Shown in pieces: positions 42,147 through 42,485 of a stretch of 42,485 nt of DNA (position 1 is its first letter; each line of letters begins with the position of its first letter). Below the pieces are notes generated by a model. The model worked only from the letters and a program-made list of their open reading frames with translations. It was not told where the DNA came from and searched no databases. The position numbers were made by a program, and so were the translations under genes. This DNA comes from Ophioceras dolichostomum. Taxonomy: Eukaryota; Ascomycota; Sordariomycetes; Magnaporthales; Ophioceraceae. The stretch spans positions 1-42,485 of the forward strand of contig PYST01000331.1 in assembly GCA_003049485.1 (NCBI GenBank). The letters run 5' to 3'.

Positions 42147-42180
42147 CCTACCTAGATACCTGGGTACCTAGGTAGGTACT
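42147..42180. repeat. TACCTAGGTA-type motif
   Basis: CCTACCTAGATACCTGGGTA, then CCTAGGTAGGTACT. Same family of motifs as at 38735 and 23592. Confidence 0.65.
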
Positions 42181-42398
42181 TGGACAAGACCGCAAGCTCA
42201 CAGCGTGAGGACTGGCAACTATTTGGGTGAAAGGCCGACTCTGAACTATGTGCGGAAGGTTAAACATGGGTCGCATGGCAGGCAAAGGGCGGCATGTCGC
42301 CAAATCGCAACTCAAGGAACTCACCAACCATTGATACAAGATCGCGGGCAAAATTCAAAAAGAATATAGCCACTCCTGGCTGCAAATATGAACGGGGG

Positions 42399-42422
42399 TT
42401 GTTGTTGTTGTTGTTGTTGTTG
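42399..42422 (+). repeat. GTT trinucleotide microsatellite, about 8 units
   Basis: Uninterrupted TTG/GTT repeats near the right end of the window, outside any gene I can support. Confidence 0.85.
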
Positions 42423-42485
42423 AATTTTTAACGTCTGTTGAAAGCGCCGCCAAGCGCTTTCCACCTCCCTAGGGGTATAAGACGT

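Larger units (their letters stand above)
41412..42485. other. Intergenic right edge
   Basis: Presumed promoter of the F-box gene and further non-coding sequence. Seen here: an A-rich run at 41834-41857, two CACGTG-type cores at about 41863 and 41896, a palindromic CTAGGTA motif at 42147-42180 and a GTT microsatellite at 42399-42422. No credible gene. Confidence 0.5.

Overview
The window is fungal nuclear DNA, most likely from a filamentous ascomycete (Pezizomycotina, probably Sordariomycetes). The evidence is short introns of about 50 to 165 bp with GTRNGT-type donors, CTRAY-like branch points and CAG or AAG acceptors, strong C-ending codon preference in coding stretches, one gene every 3 kb or so with long intergenic spacers, and gene families typical of that group. 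I cannot name the species. I see no rRNA, tRNA, CRISPR or intact transposon.

Left part (1-10000): a two-exon gene for a conserved-looking protein of unknown function with a histone-H1-like Lys/Ala/Pro tail (807-2335, +); a small lipocalin-like protein (3139-3814, -); an unrecognised ORF (5001-5858, +) next to a single N flanked by a 71-bp exact duplication, which looks like an assembly join; a secreted alpha/beta-hydrolase of the lipase type (6513-8015, +); and a His-rich, YQD-repeat protein with a Cys/His cluster (8312-9950, -).

Middle part (10000-23300): a nine-exon NLR-like STAND protein (11000-15614, +; helical N-terminus, NACHT, TPR-like repeats), reconstructed by following reading frame through eight introns, one of them apparently GC-AG; a divergent SAR1-type small GTPase (16046-16684, -); a decayed glycoside-hydrolase-like relic (17340-18120, -); a secreted GH29 alpha-L-fucosidase (18681-21158, +); and a secreted GH16 glucanase-like gene whose last part is one base out of frame (22199-23283, +).

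Right part (23300-42485): the central feature is a divergent pair, a 2160-residue NRPS with the order A-T-C-(degenerate A)-T-C (23845-30491, -) and a full-size ABCB/MDR-type ABC transporter (34191-38611, +), separated by 3.7 kb. The NRPS architecture is that of the extracellular siderophore synthetases NPS6/SidD (fusarinine type), and homologues of the adjacent ABC transporter accompany SidD in other fungi. The shared spacer contains three perfect matches to the iron-repressor GATA consensus ATCWGATAA; by eye I found no other perfect match in the window. Together this reads as an iron-repressed siderophore synthesis and transport module. An F-box protein gene (40017-41411, -) follows, and the last kilobase has no gene that I can support.

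All exon structures come from manual reading of frames and splice signals. No database search was possible, so family names rest on motifs and domain order.
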